NCBI GenBank assembly: GCA_026724425.1 | Contig: JAIUCV010000117.1 | Coordinates: 963,501 to 1,027,500 of the forward strand | DNA: 64,000 nt | Source: Erythrophleum ivorense | Taxonomy: Eukaryota; Streptophyta; Magnoliopsida; Fabales; Fabaceae | Direction of reading: 5' to 3' | Part shown: positions 12,147-23,026 of the stretch, one piece after another | How positions within the stretch are numbered: the stretch's first letter is position 1 | How the letters are laid out: every line of letters starts with the position of its first letter | Position numbers and translations under genes: made by a program | Notes under the pieces: model-generated | The model's input: only the letters and a program-made list of their open reading frames with translations | Databases searched by the model: none | Told to the model about the DNA's origin: nothing

Positions 12147-13686
12147 TATATTTTGCTTTGATTTTAAGTTTGGTTCAGTTCGATTTGAATTCAATTTTAA
12201 TTTTGCAGCGAGAGATCTATACTGTAATAGTTGAATAACTATCTCCAAAAACTGTGTCAGTCAGCATCTAAGAGCTTGCCACATGTCCCGTTATTATTTT
12301 TTCCGTACCGTTTAAGTTATTACATTTCTTTCCATTTTCATCTTCCATTCTAGAGTTTAACGTTCAGCAGATTCAATCATCTCGATCTTGATTTTGTTCC
12401 CTCACATATTGATCCACCCTTTTTGAGTGAGTAATCAAACAAAATCTCATATTTATAAAATTAGAAAGTCTCACTAGTCATCTATGAGTAATTTACAAAC
12501 AATTTGCATGAAAAGTGACAACCATAAAATTTGGTTCGCATTTGATAAGTATGCCAAGTTTATAAAATTTATTTTGTAGCTATAACTGGCCGGGTGATGG
12601 GAATGCGTCAAAGAATCTAATTTCAGCTTTTTTTATAAGGATTATGCTAAAGTGAGAAACATGAAAACAATACAACAAATATGGCGCAACCTGGTTTTAT
12701 GGGACGTTTTACTAAATAAATGTTTCATTTATTAGGTTTAATCTCAACACCGTCGTCTCCATTCTTATCGGTTTGGCGAACTCTCTTGAATTTTGAGATT
12801 TTACAAAAGTGTAAATGTAGTTATTGTTGCTAGCATTTTACCAAAGTAGGGTTTTCTTGGGTTTGATTTCTCCTTTTTTTTTTGTCATGGTGGCCGTGAA
12901 CTTGCGTAGCCTTAGGGTACCCAAGAGGCACTCGAGTGTACTCTTAATGGGGCATAAAGGTTGTGTCAATTGTTCATATAATCGTAATCTAGACTTAGTC
13001 GGAAACAAAATCCGAGTAAACGAAAAACCAAAAGAATCGATAATTTTTCTCTTTCAAAAAATGTTAAAAGAGAAAATTTCTCTTATTATTGAATAAAAAT
13101 ATTAGTTTTCAAAGTTTTAGAGATTTAAGTTAACTTTCAAACTATAGAAAATTTTTAAACTATAAAACTAATTCTCCATTATTGATTGGATAGAATAATA
13201 AATTGGTTTTGCCAAAATAATAAGAAATAACATAGTTACATATTAAGATTGTTGTTTTGGTAATCCCAATAATTATGGCATATGCTTATACACCCTAACT
13301 GTTTTCAACTCATAACTTACACGATTTTCGCACAAACCGAATGTGTTTAACATTCTAAGGTAAACAATAAAACTTAGACGCTAGGTGTGAGATACTTGAT
13401 TGTTGTCATCTCGTTTGCCTCAACTAATTGGAGCGTTAGATTATGAAATGATTTTATATTTTGTAATAGTTAGGCTGTCTTTTTATGTCATGGTGCATTG
13501 CATTCAATTTTGATGTGAGCTAAGTTGAATTTTAAACTAAAAATATGTATAGTTCTTGTTTTTCACTATTTTAAAACTAAACCATATCCTATTTGTTATA
13601 ATCAATTTGTTTTGCAAGGTCAAATTAATACAATGGAAAGTACGTAACTGCATCACAAATTAAACGATTGCTTAGGTCAAATGCTT
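12147..13686. other. Gene-free AT-rich stretch
   Basis: No ORF above 90 codons is present. The 90-codon frame at 12824-13096 has no recognisable domain. No clear terminal repeats were seen here. Confidence 0.4.
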
Positions 13687-14293
13687 GGGGATGTATTGAA
13701 CTTGAGATTTATAGTGATTTAGGGTGATTTCATTTATAGATGATTTAGGATGATTTTAGAGAAGTTGTTATGATTTTAATGAAATCACTCTAGAATCCCA
13801 CCAAAAACTATGGGGGGTGTATTGGAGTAGGGATTTTAAGAATTTTAGGTGATTTTAAATGATTTTGTATTTTAGGTGGTTTTAAGAGATTTTAGGAGAT
13901 TTTGAAAGATTTTAGTGGGATTTTAAGAGATTTAAGAAAATGTTTTTATGGGATTTTGGGATGATTCTTGTGAGATTTTAGGAGAGTTTTGAGTGATTTA
14001 TCCTTAAAATAAAAAAGAAGTGATTTAGGAGAGTTTCAACATATCTGCTCTTTTATATCATTACTCTTACCGAGTATTTCATCAGCATATATTGCAAGTA
14101 AATTCAGTTATATAACGAGTGCGCTGAGATTTCTCTCAAACCATCATTGTTTTTGTTGTTTCAAACCGTTAATGTGGGTCAAAAACTACTGGTCTGGTCA
14201 TCAAGACCACATTCTAAACTCTCGAGAAATGAGAACTAGTGTGAGTGTTGTTATTACCGAGTCCTCATGACTATTGCCTGTGCTGCATTGCAG

Positions 14294-14554
14294 GTCTCTG
14301 ACCTTGCTGAACGGTTTCCCAAGCTGAAGACGCTAAGAAGCTGTGACTTACTTCCTTCAACCTGGTATTCTGTGGCATGGTATTGTGGTTTGTACTTTAA
14401 GTGCAGTTTCTTGGTGCCAATATGCTGTTCACGTCTCTGAGAATCCATTATATACTTTGCAGGTACCCAATTTACAGAATACCCAGAGGACCTACACTTA
14501 AGGACCTGGATGCTTGTTTCTTGACGTACCATTCCCTTCACACACCGTTTGGAG
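14294..14554 (+). pseudogene. Captured DUF789 gene fragment
   Basis: Two exon-like blocks (14294..14379 and 14463..14554) join in frame across a GT..AG intron to give VSDLAERFPKLKTLRS, then WYSVAWYPIYRIPRGPTLKDL and LTYHSLHTPFGG. This is the conserved core of plant DUF789 proteins, of unknown function. A GCAG acceptor precedes the first block and GTATAG follows the second, so genomic DNA rather than cDNA was captured. The rest of the DUF789 gene is missing. It lies opposite to and downstream of the transposase gene, inside the transposon. Confidence 0.8.
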
Positions 14555-14936
14555 GTATAGCAAAACTGTTATAATCTATTCACACACAAGCTAGGCTTAG
14601 ATTTGCACGGTTGCAATGATCAAGAGATAACTTGATTATGACTTTATCGAATCAGCCAGTCAATCCTTATGAACCTCGACAAATTGTTGCAATCTTGTGG
14701 TAACATGAGTGATGAGTCTAGAGTAAGATCATTTTACAGTACTTTGACAAGATGAGTTTGAGAAAGTTGCTGTGAAGTCAGAACGAAACAAAATGTATTT
14801 TCTTAATCCAAAACAAAACAAAGTGCAGATGTTTTTTCCACAAACACTAACCCAGCATCAACGAGCAGAAAAAAAAAAAAGACCCAAAAAGAGAAAACAA
14901 TCTAAAGATAAAACAAAGTAAAACAGTGTGGTTCCA

Positions 14937-16360
14937 TCAAGATCCCATATGCATAGCGTCCGTCCACATAGCTGCCGCTATACTTTCTCTCCAGTTATTA
15001 GCAGTCACTCTTTGTTGTTCTTGAGTACCATGAAGAACTTCTTCATCATTGTTCTCGTCGTCACTTCTTCCTTCAACACCATTTTCTCCAACAACATATT
15101 CTCCAGCAACAGTTTCTCCAGCAACAATTTCTTCAGGAAGAAATAAGTCTGACCGACATTCCTTACGAAGATAATTATGTAAAACAACACATGCAAGGAC
15201 TAACTCTGCTTGCGTCTTATAGGGAAATGGTGGTGCAGATTTGAAGATGAGAAATCTTGATTTAAAAATGCCAAAGATTCGCTCTATGACATTTCGTAAG
15301 CAAGAATGACGATGGTTGAATAACTCATTTTGATTTACGGGATCTTGTCCTTGTCCTTTAAACTCTTGGAGATGATAACGAGTACTTCGAAATGGAGCTA
15401 GGAAATTACGACGATTGGCATAACCACAATCAACCAAATAAAACTTTCCTGCAATTTCATAAAGAATGCAAATACGAGTGAAGAAATGCATTAAAATAGC
15501 ACTATTTTATAATCATAGTAAAATGAGGTACCTTCTGGAACTTTTAATTTGTTGTTACTCCTTGTTAAAGCATCTTGTAATACCTTTGCATCATGAGCTG
15601 AACCTTCCCATCCACTAAGTACATATATAAATTCTAAATCAAAATTGCATGCAGCTAAAACATTTTGTGATAATTGTCCTTTTCGATTGCGATAGCTGGC
15701 CGTATCTTTTCCAGTTATCATCGCAGGAATATGCGTTCCGTCAATAGCTCCAACACAATCCTAAAAACATATATAAGGTAAATGTTATAATTGTGTTACA
15801 CATAAAAGATACATAAGAAAATAAATCCATACCTTAAAATAAGGATAAAACCGTGTGCTATCTCTTATTTTCGTGGGCACTGTAGTTCCGGGTTTAGCCA
15901 TGTAGCTTGGAGCAAGTGCGTTTAGTACCTTGAGAATTGTGTTAAAACTCGTACTTATTGAGAATCGTGACCTCCTGAATCTGTCTTGAACTCCAATATA
16001 CCTAGAATTTTGACCAACGATGAACAGAAACGTGGCAAGCATTTCCTCGACCGAAACATTTCTCGTATCTCTTATTCCCATCTTTACTCTAATAATAGAG
16101 CAAAGTTTCAAAAACACATCAGGATACATACGATATAAAACTCTAAATTGTTGAGGATCTTCATCCACCGCCTTTTGTATATACTCATGCCCAAGTCTTG
16201 TAGTTGGTCTTCTAATTAGCCGTGGTAGTTGTGGAGTTTGGATCTTTGCGATGATCGACAAAACCAGTAACAAAATATCAACATCTATTTTGAAATTTGT
16301 CATCCGCTTTCTTTTTCTTCTAGCTTGCATCTCTTCATTTTCATAAACAATACGATTCAT
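14937..16360 (-). CDS. PIF/Harbinger DDE transposase (HARBI1-like nuclease)
   Basis: Exons 15833..16360, 15532..15760 and 14937..15448 join to 422 residues without lesion. The N-terminus is basic (RRKRKRM). A region around residues 55-160 fits the helix-turn-helix part of plant PIF transposases. Catalytic triad: D in GAIDGTHIPA opening exon 2, D in GWEGSAHDAKVL, and E in RNVIERIFG of exon 3, with the DCGYANR motif between. The tail is acidic and ends in a SIAAAMWTD segment typical of the family. The protein should cut and rejoin element ends together with the Myb-like partner encoded upstream. ATG at 16360 is the first in frame. Confidence 0.92.
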
Positions 16361-17016
16361 TGTTTAACCTACACAAAACACATAATAATCAAGTCAAAAT
16401 AAAATATAAAATCGGCGGAGGCGGAGGTGGAGATTCTATTATCAAGTCAAAATAAAATATTATAGAGTTCGTATTCGTGAATGATAACCAACAAAACTCA
16501 CACAAAAGAAGCGGAGGTAGAGGTGAAGATTCCTTGAATAAAGAAATAGAGAACAATTGAGTTAGGGAAAGAAAATCATAAGTATAAAACCCTGATTTTT
16601 CCACGAATAAAGAAATGCCGCCAAATTTGACCCGCCAAATATACAGAGCGCCAAAAATTAACTTCACATAATGCGCCAAAAGTTTCGTGTTTTGATTTAT
16701 CATAAGCAGACAACATGACGAGGAGGTAACTTCACATAATGTGGAAACTTTAATGGAATAAGTAAAGAAGAAAAATAGATACAGAAAGGTACGTACTTTC
16801 ATGTGAAGAAGAGTCGATTACTTGTATGAGAAGAAACAATCAATTGAGTTGGTCTCAAACTGAAAATAATATATAAAAATCCAAAGAGGTTTATATAAAA
16901 CTCCAATAAGTAATAGAAAAAGCTCAACATCAAGCTCTAACTCAAAAGAATAAGAAAGGTGCAAAATAAATAAAAAACCATCTTCAAGACTTCAATCCAT
17001 GCTAATGCATATAACT
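16361..17016. other. Spacer between the two transposon genes
   Basis: This is the presumed 3' end of the Myb-like gene and promoter/leader of the transposase gene. A short direct repeat of ATCAAGTCAAAATAAAATAT starts near 16389 and again near 16441. No gene was seen. Confidence 0.5.
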
Positions 17017-17998
17017 TCATCCACTTGGCTTACGGAGACTCCGTTTAATCCATCCACCACGGTCTGCTATGGACATATTCATGAATCCAGATTTCATTCC
17101 TAAGCTATGAACAAGGGTCATCGCCTCATAACGCAAATCATCATCCAAATCAGGTATTTCTTTGATAGCATCCCAAACATTGTTTGCTTTGTCTTCCGCT
17201 TCTTTTTCTTCAGCTTCTTTTTCCCATCTTTTCTGAATCATGCCAAATATTTGGCTACTGATTTCTGTCACTTCATCACCAACCTTGTTCGACTTGGGAA
17301 GATCTGTTCTAGATTTTTTTCTCGGAGGAAGCTTTTCTCTTGCAGATAAAACTTCATGTACAGATGCTTCCTCGTGAATTATCCCTTCTACATCATACAT
17401 CACTTGGACGGAATCTATCTCCTCGGTGTCTTCAGCGCAGTAGGTTTCTTCTGGAACGGTATCACCTAATCCCATAGCATTCTGCCCAGTTGCTGTAGTT
17501 TGACTAAAAATCGTTCTTAACTCTTCAAAGTCTTCGAACGATTCATCACGCAGATGTGTATTACCTGGATGAGCCTGTTTAAAAAGAGAAAATAATATCA
17601 TCATAATAAGAATCATACGTTTTAAACATATGCATAAAATGTATGATATAATTTTCAACCTTCAAATAGGTACTCCATACTTCATCGCTTGCAGTAAATC
17701 TTTTCGTTTCAGGGTCCCACCCAAAACCAGAACTAAAACGAAGAAGATCTGCCAAGCTTTGGTACTTACTCCTCAAGATCTTCATCCTGTTTTTATACTG
17801 TTTATAGGTTTTCGTAGATCCAAGCTCTGCTTTTAAAGTTGGTAATATTCTTGTCTCCACGGTTAGTTGGTTGAATTTACCATTATGGCGAAAACCTTGA
17901 TTAACTGCGTCCACTAGTAGTCGTAATAACATTTTGTGTTCAGGATCAGACCACATTTTATATGGACCTTTTAGCTTCACATCTTGCGTCTCTGTCAT
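17017..17998 (-). CDS. Harbinger ORF1: Myb/SANT-like DNA-binding protein
   Basis: Exons 17660..17998 and 17017..17574 join to 298 residues. Residues about 14-100 form a Myb/SANT-like domain (MWSDPEHKMLLRLLVDAV, then TYKQYKNRMKILRSKYQ, then SGFGWDPETKRFTASDEVW), the kind found in plant PIF/Harbinger ORF1 proteins and L10-interacting-like proteins. A short basic stretch PPRKKSRTDLPKS could be a nuclear localisation signal, and a charged helix KRWEKEAEEKEAEDKA follows. In characterised Harbinger systems this protein binds the element ends and brings the transposase into the nucleus. The gene lies upstream of the transposase on the same strand, with no lesion seen. Confidence 0.9.
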
Positions 17999-18632
17999 TG
18001 TGAGTCAACTAGCATAGAATACATAATACAATAAGGATCGTAAGAACCAAACTATTATCAAACTACGATCTTTTAAATATCAAGTCTAACAATGATCTCA
18101 GCCATTCTAACAAGTCCATAAACTCGATCATCACATGTACATTCAGGTAACAAACTGTTCAAATTTCAATATACAGACATTCAGGTAACAGTGAGCAACG
18201 AGTCATGTGGTTTAAAAAGGGAGGAAAAAAATAAAGACACAACTCGATCCAAATTTTAACAGCTCAAAGCCAAACACGATCTAAATTTGCGTAGATCAAA
18301 AGGAAAGTAAATAAAAAGGAACACTTACTTTGACAGACAAGGAGATGTGAGGTATCTTGAGCAATTTGCGTAGCCCCTTCCCTTAAAAATATTAAATGGA
18401 AAAAATGTTAGTGATGATATATATATACACATAACCTACTAACCTAACCCTAAAAAACTAAGTACAAGCCCATGTTTATAACTTTTCCTCTAACAAGCAA
18501 GCCCATAAAAAAATAACAAAAAAATGAAGGTTGACATATATTCGAAAAGGCGAACAGAACCGAGTCAAGACTTACGCTTTCTTGTAACGTGAGGCCAACT
18601 CGGGGACCAAGTGTGGTTCTTTAGTTTCAGTG

Positions 18633-19047
18633 TCACTTGGTGATCTCTTTGGTGACTGGAGGAACATCGACCGTGCCGTTGCAGTTACCATCGTCCAGGA
18701 GAGCCGACATGGGCTTCTCTTTATCATCAGCGACATCTTTGGGGCTCAAGAAACTCGGCTGGTTCGTCAAAGACAGCAGCCTCGCCCACATCCTGTCTGT
18801 GATCACCACATGGTTCTGTTTCTACGTTATTCTCTGCAACATCACAGCAGACAGAAGTCCACACACGATGATGATAAACATTGTCTGACGCATTGCTTGG
18901 AACAGCACGAATCATGTATGTGGGATCTGAAATCATGATGACGAGAGTAAAAATCAAGAAACTCCCCGAAGAGTATGGTTACTAACCGCTGTAACGACCC
19001 ATGAGCTTGACAACACCTATACCGTTCTCTATACTCTCGGCTTCTAT
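18633..19047 (-). pseudogene. Captured ATP-dependent 6-phosphofructokinase fragment
   Basis: Three exon-like blocks match the C-terminal half of plant PFK: IEAESIENGIGVVKLMGRYSG (ending 18987), DPTYMIRAVPSNASDNVY (18874-18926) and, at 18633..18833, VVITDRMWARLL...TNQPSFL to a C-terminal VPPVTKEITK stop. Splice sites at 18986/18987, 18926/18927 and 18833/18834 are intact. The exon normally lying between the first two blocks is missing, most of the one following NVY is gone, and the last block has TAG where the family has Glu (RIT-stop-KQN). It cannot encode a working enzyme. Confidence 0.8.
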
Positions 19048-19576
19048 CACAATCAAACCACCCAACAGTGAAAGGACATTAGGCCATTCTCGAAACAGAA
19101 CCTGCAAAAGCATTTCAACCACATGAGCATGAACATTAAACGTTTGATATGCTTCAGAAAAAACATTAATGTGATGCTACAATTCATGAACTATTCTTCT
19201 CCGATTCGTACTAAAATCCAATCCCGAAAACTAAAGTAAACACCTGTATGTATAAAATTACTTCTTCAATGATTCATAGAGCTTAATTACAGAAACTAGC
19301 TATTCAATGGAAATCAATTTATATCTTAAAACACTTACCCACCCGATCTATTACCCAAAATCACTGACCAAAACTAGGTGAAAACCCAAATCAGCAAATC
19401 CGAAGAACACAAACATCGAACGAGAATCACTAATTCAAAGTTTTAGGGGAAGAGGGGAGAAAGATTACGTCGAGATACTCCTTGGCATCGACAGGCTGAG
19501 CGAGATCAAAATCAAGCTCAGATCGCTGGTTTTCCTTGCCCACCGCCGTTCCCATCTTCTTCATCTTCGATGTCAT
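19048..19576 (-). other. Unidentified exon-like piece upstream of the PFK fragment
   Basis: ATG at 19576 opens a 36-codon frame (MTSKMKKMGTAVGKENQ and on to VDAKEYLD) ending at a GTAATC donor. It joins in frame, through an acceptor at 19102, to VLFREWPNVLSLLGGLIV, which runs directly into the PFK block. I do not recognise the protein. It may be a further captured gene piece giving a chimeric transcript start. Confidence 0.45.
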
Positions 19577-19680
19577 TTGATTTATTTTTTGTTTGTTATG
19601 TTATGAAGAGATGAGAGAGAAGCCAGAGGAATGGGTGATGAAGATCGCTGGTTTTCGTTGCCCACCGCCATTCCCATCTT
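19521..19680. repeat. Near-perfect 38-bp direct repeat
   Basis: 19521-19558 and 19643-19680 both read GATCGCTGGTTTTC and onward to CCCATCTT, with two differences. The first copy is in the exon-like piece and the second lies just upstream on the minus strand. Confidence 0.85.
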
Positions 19681-20704
19681 CATTTCTCTTTTGATTTTTT
19701 TTTTATTATTATTAAATTCTCGACAAATGACATTGGTGGAGGTGTGATTTTGGGGACCTATATTTTAGACTAAAAAGGGGTGTTAAATCTCCTAGAATCA
19801 TTTTCACAAGTTTTTGTCCAAATAACTATTCACTTTTGAATAACAGTGGATTTGATTTACTATTTACAAATTGTTGATTGAATAACAGAGCTTTGTAAGT
19901 GATTTTAAATGATTTTAGACAAATCTCTACTTCAATAACACTGGATTTGAATAGACATTTAGAAATCACTAGTTGAATAACAGAGGATTTTAAAAAAACA
20001 TCAAAATCACCTAAACTCCCCTAAAATCGTTGATCCAATACATCCCCCTATGAGATTTTAGGTGATTTGTTTTTAACAAAGAAATCCCACCAAATAACTA
20101 TAAAATCACTTGAAATCACTTAAAATCCACTTCTAAAAATATTTCCAATAACACTGGATTTGAAAGTATATTTTAAAATCACAAGTTCAATAATACTAGA
20201 TTTGTCATTTTAATACAAATCACCTTAAATCACTTCAAATCCTACTTTCAATACACCCCCTTTGTTTGCCTTTACTTCACATTATCTCATAGTTATAACA
20301 AAAGCAAAAAATCTAGGTTTTAGTATATATAAATTTTTAATGACTTATCGTAGGTTTCATAAAATTCAAATTTGGTTCGAGTTTGGTTTCGATAACTTAA
20401 TACCATAGACCTTAAACAGGTCTAAAGTCAAACGAGCCTAAACAAGCATGGTCAAAAACTCTAAATGGACAGGGCCTAAATGGGCTCTGACCGATCGGGC
20501 CGACACATAGATTTTAGGATTTAAGTGGAAACATAAATTTAAACCTTTTACATAAAAAAAATAAATAAAATAATGAGAGCAACAAGGAAGTTAAAGTAAC
20601 ATGTCAACATTAAAAACAGAAGTTACCAAATCAAAAACATTTAAGCTAAAGGGTTTTTGATTCTTTTCTGCTTCGCCGTTAAGCTGTGGTAGATTGTGAG
20701 AAAC

Positions 20705-23026
20705 ATGGAGGCGGAGAAGATGGAATTGAAGCTCTACAACACGATGACGCAACAGAAGGAGGTTTTGATTCCAATCAATCCCGGCAAAATCGGATTGTAT
20801 GTCTGTGGTATCACCGCTTACGATTTCAGCCATATCGGCCATGCTCGCGCCGCCGTTTCCTTCGATGTCCTCTACAGGTCTCTTCTTCTTCTTCTCTTAA
20901 GAATTTGGGTTTTCCTGCAATAAGGGTTTTTGTTCAAAACGGAATCTGTTAGATCGATACCCGATCTCACTGAAAATGAGAATTTTTGGGGTTTAGATTC
21001 TTCTCTAGTAAAGGAATGATTTTGGATTTTGGATTTTGGATTTTGGAATTGATAATATCTCTACTTGTACTGTTTATGCAGATACTTACTGCACTTGGGT
21101 TATGAAGTCATTTTTGTTCGGAATTTCACAGATGTTGATGACAAGGTATGATTTTTTTTTTGAATATAGCAAAAATCTTCTTGTTTTTATGCTACGCTAT
21201 TCGATTTTGCCAGTGGTTTGCTGTGAACAATGGAAGCTACTATTCTCTTATGTGTACATTTTTTAGACTCTGAATTTTGGATCTTTGTAGATAATCAAAC
21301 GTGCCAATGAGAACAAAGAGCATCCATTCGATTTGAGCAAACGCTTTTGCAAAGAGTATCTGGTAGATATGGATGCTCTTCAGTGTCTCGAACCGACCCA
21401 CCAGCCTCTGGTTAGCAAGCATATGGATCACATAATAGAGATGATAAAAAAGGTACATTGTCTTGATAAGTGATCTTGCATTCCTCTTCTTTTTTCTTGT
21501 TTGATCTTGATAAACAGATCATTGATTCACAGATCATTGATAACAAGTGTGGGTATCAAGTGGGAGGCGATGTGTTCTTCTCGGTCGACCAATCACCGGA
21601 TTATGGTAAACTATCTGGGCAAAAGCTGGAACATACACGAGCTGGTGAGCGTGTTGCTGTTGATTCAAGAAAGCGTAACCCTGCTGATTTTGCATTGTGG
21701 AAGGTTTGAGAAATCATAAACCTTTGTTAGCTTGCAAATTGAGTGATAAAGTTGAGGTTTTTGAACGTAAATGTTACGCAGGCTGCGAAACCGGATGAGC
21801 CAAGTTGGGTAAGCCCTTGGGGTCCGGGAAGACCAGGATGGCACATTGAGTGCAGTGCAATGAGTGCTCATTATCTGTCTCCGAAGTTTGACATTCATGG
21901 TGGTGGTGCGGATCTGATTTTCCCTCATCATGAAAACGAGATTGCTCAGACTTGTGCTGCGTGTGAGGATAGTGGTGTGAATTACTGGCTTCATAATGGG
22001 CATGTCACTATCAATAACGAGAAGATGGCAAAATCGTTGCGTAACTTTAAAACCATTAGAGAAGTATGTTTCTTCTTCCTTCCAAGTATAACAACTGAAA
22101 CTTTTCTTTGGGGGTGTGTGTGTTTTCATCTCATTTTGTTTTCAATCTTGTGTAGATAACAGAAAGGTACCATCCATTGGCTCTGAGGCACTTCTTGATG
22201 AGTGCACATTACCGGTCTCCTCTGAGTTTTTCGGAGTCGCAGCTAGACTTTTCCTCTGAAGCTTTATATTATGTTTATCAGGTGAAGTTTGATTAGCCTC
22301 TCCTCAGTTGCAATGGTTTTATATATGAACATACAGTTTACATTCAGTTCTTGACTGTAACCCCTCTCTCTCTCTTATCTTTGTTTATTTAGACATTGCA
22401 AGATCTTGAGGAAGGTCTCTTGCCGTATCGAGAAGCAATGTCTGAAGACGGTGGAAATGCTGAACAGACTGCAGAAGCCAAAGAAATCATCAACAAGCTG
22501 AAAACTGAGTTTGAAGCAAAGATGTCAGACGATTTGAACACCGCACATATCCTTACCGGTGCTTACCAAGATGCATTGAAATTCATCAACGCTTCGCTCG
22601 GCAAGCTCAAGGTTTCATCTTCTTCCTTTCTCTTGTGCCTCTTGCATTCTCACAACTGTGCATGCTAAAACTTGTCTGCTTATTTTTCTAAATTTTCAGA
22701 AAATGCAGAAGAAACAGAGGATGTCGCTGCTTGTGTCACTCGTTGAGATTGAGAAAGCAGCGAGGGAAGTTCTCGAAGTACTTGGTTTGCTCACTACCCT
22801 GAGCTACGCTGAGATTTTGAAAGAAATGAAACAGAAAACTCTAACAAGAGCAGAGTTGAGCGAAGAAGCCATCTCGCAGAAGATAGAAGAGAGGATAACG
22901 GCTCGGAAGAACAAAGAGTTTGAGAAAAGTGATCAAATTAGAGCAGAATTGACAGTTAAAGGTATAGCATTAATGGATATTGGCAAAGAAACTGTGTGGA
23001 GGCCATGCTTCCCTTCTCAAAGCTAA
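20705..23026 (+). CDS. Cysteinyl-tRNA synthetase, cytosolic type
   Basis: Eight exons (20705..20877, 21082..21145, 21291..21452, 21533..21703, 21782..22063, 22156..22281, 22393..22611, 22700..23026) give 507 residues. The class I Rossmann core has the HIGH motif in AYDFSHIGHAR (about residues 41-51) and the KMSKS-equivalent KMAKS after GHVTINNE. Zinc-ligand candidates are the Cys of VCGITAYD, the Cys of IECSAMS and the His cluster of FPHHENEIAQ. The C-terminal part (from exon 7) is the DALR/anticodon-binding region. It charges tRNA-Cys with cysteine. No transit peptide is visible, which suggests a cytosolic form. Exon 4 has two in-frame acceptors 15 bp apart. I recall the orthologue as At5g38830. 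Confidence 0.93.

Larger units (their letters stand above)
13812..20048 (-). mobile_element. PIF/Harbinger DNA transposon with captured host-gene pieces
   Basis: The left end GGGGGGTGTATTGG and the right end CCAATACATCCCCC form terminal inverted repeats, followed on both sides by subterminal TTTTAGGTGATTT-type repeats. TAT flanks both ends (13809-13811 and 20049-20051), the 3-bp duplication typical of the superfamily. Inside, both on the minus strand, lie the two genes that autonomous Harbinger elements need: a Myb/SANT-like protein and a DDE transposase, with no stop or frameshift seen. The remaining space holds a DUF789 piece (+), a phosphofructokinase piece (-) and an unidentified exon-like piece (-). 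The size of 6.2 kb is plausible for an autonomous element with cargo. Confidence 0.82.
13687..20260. mobile_element. Outer Harbinger-type MITE hosting the larger element
   Basis: The left end GGGGATGTATTGAACTTGAG (13687) and the right end TACTTTCAATACACCCCC (to 20260) are inverted relatives. Removing 13812-20048 and one TAT leaves a MITE of about 345 bp whose two halves show the family's internal AATCCCACCAAA motif. The outer flanks (CTT and TTT) do not form a perfect 3-bp duplication, so this pairing is less certain than the inner one. Confidence 0.5.

Noticed and set aside
13687..13811. Considering 13687 as the left end of the transposase-bearing element
   Set aside because: Only the 13812/20048 pair gives matching TAT flanks; 13687 pairs better with 20260 as the older host MITE.
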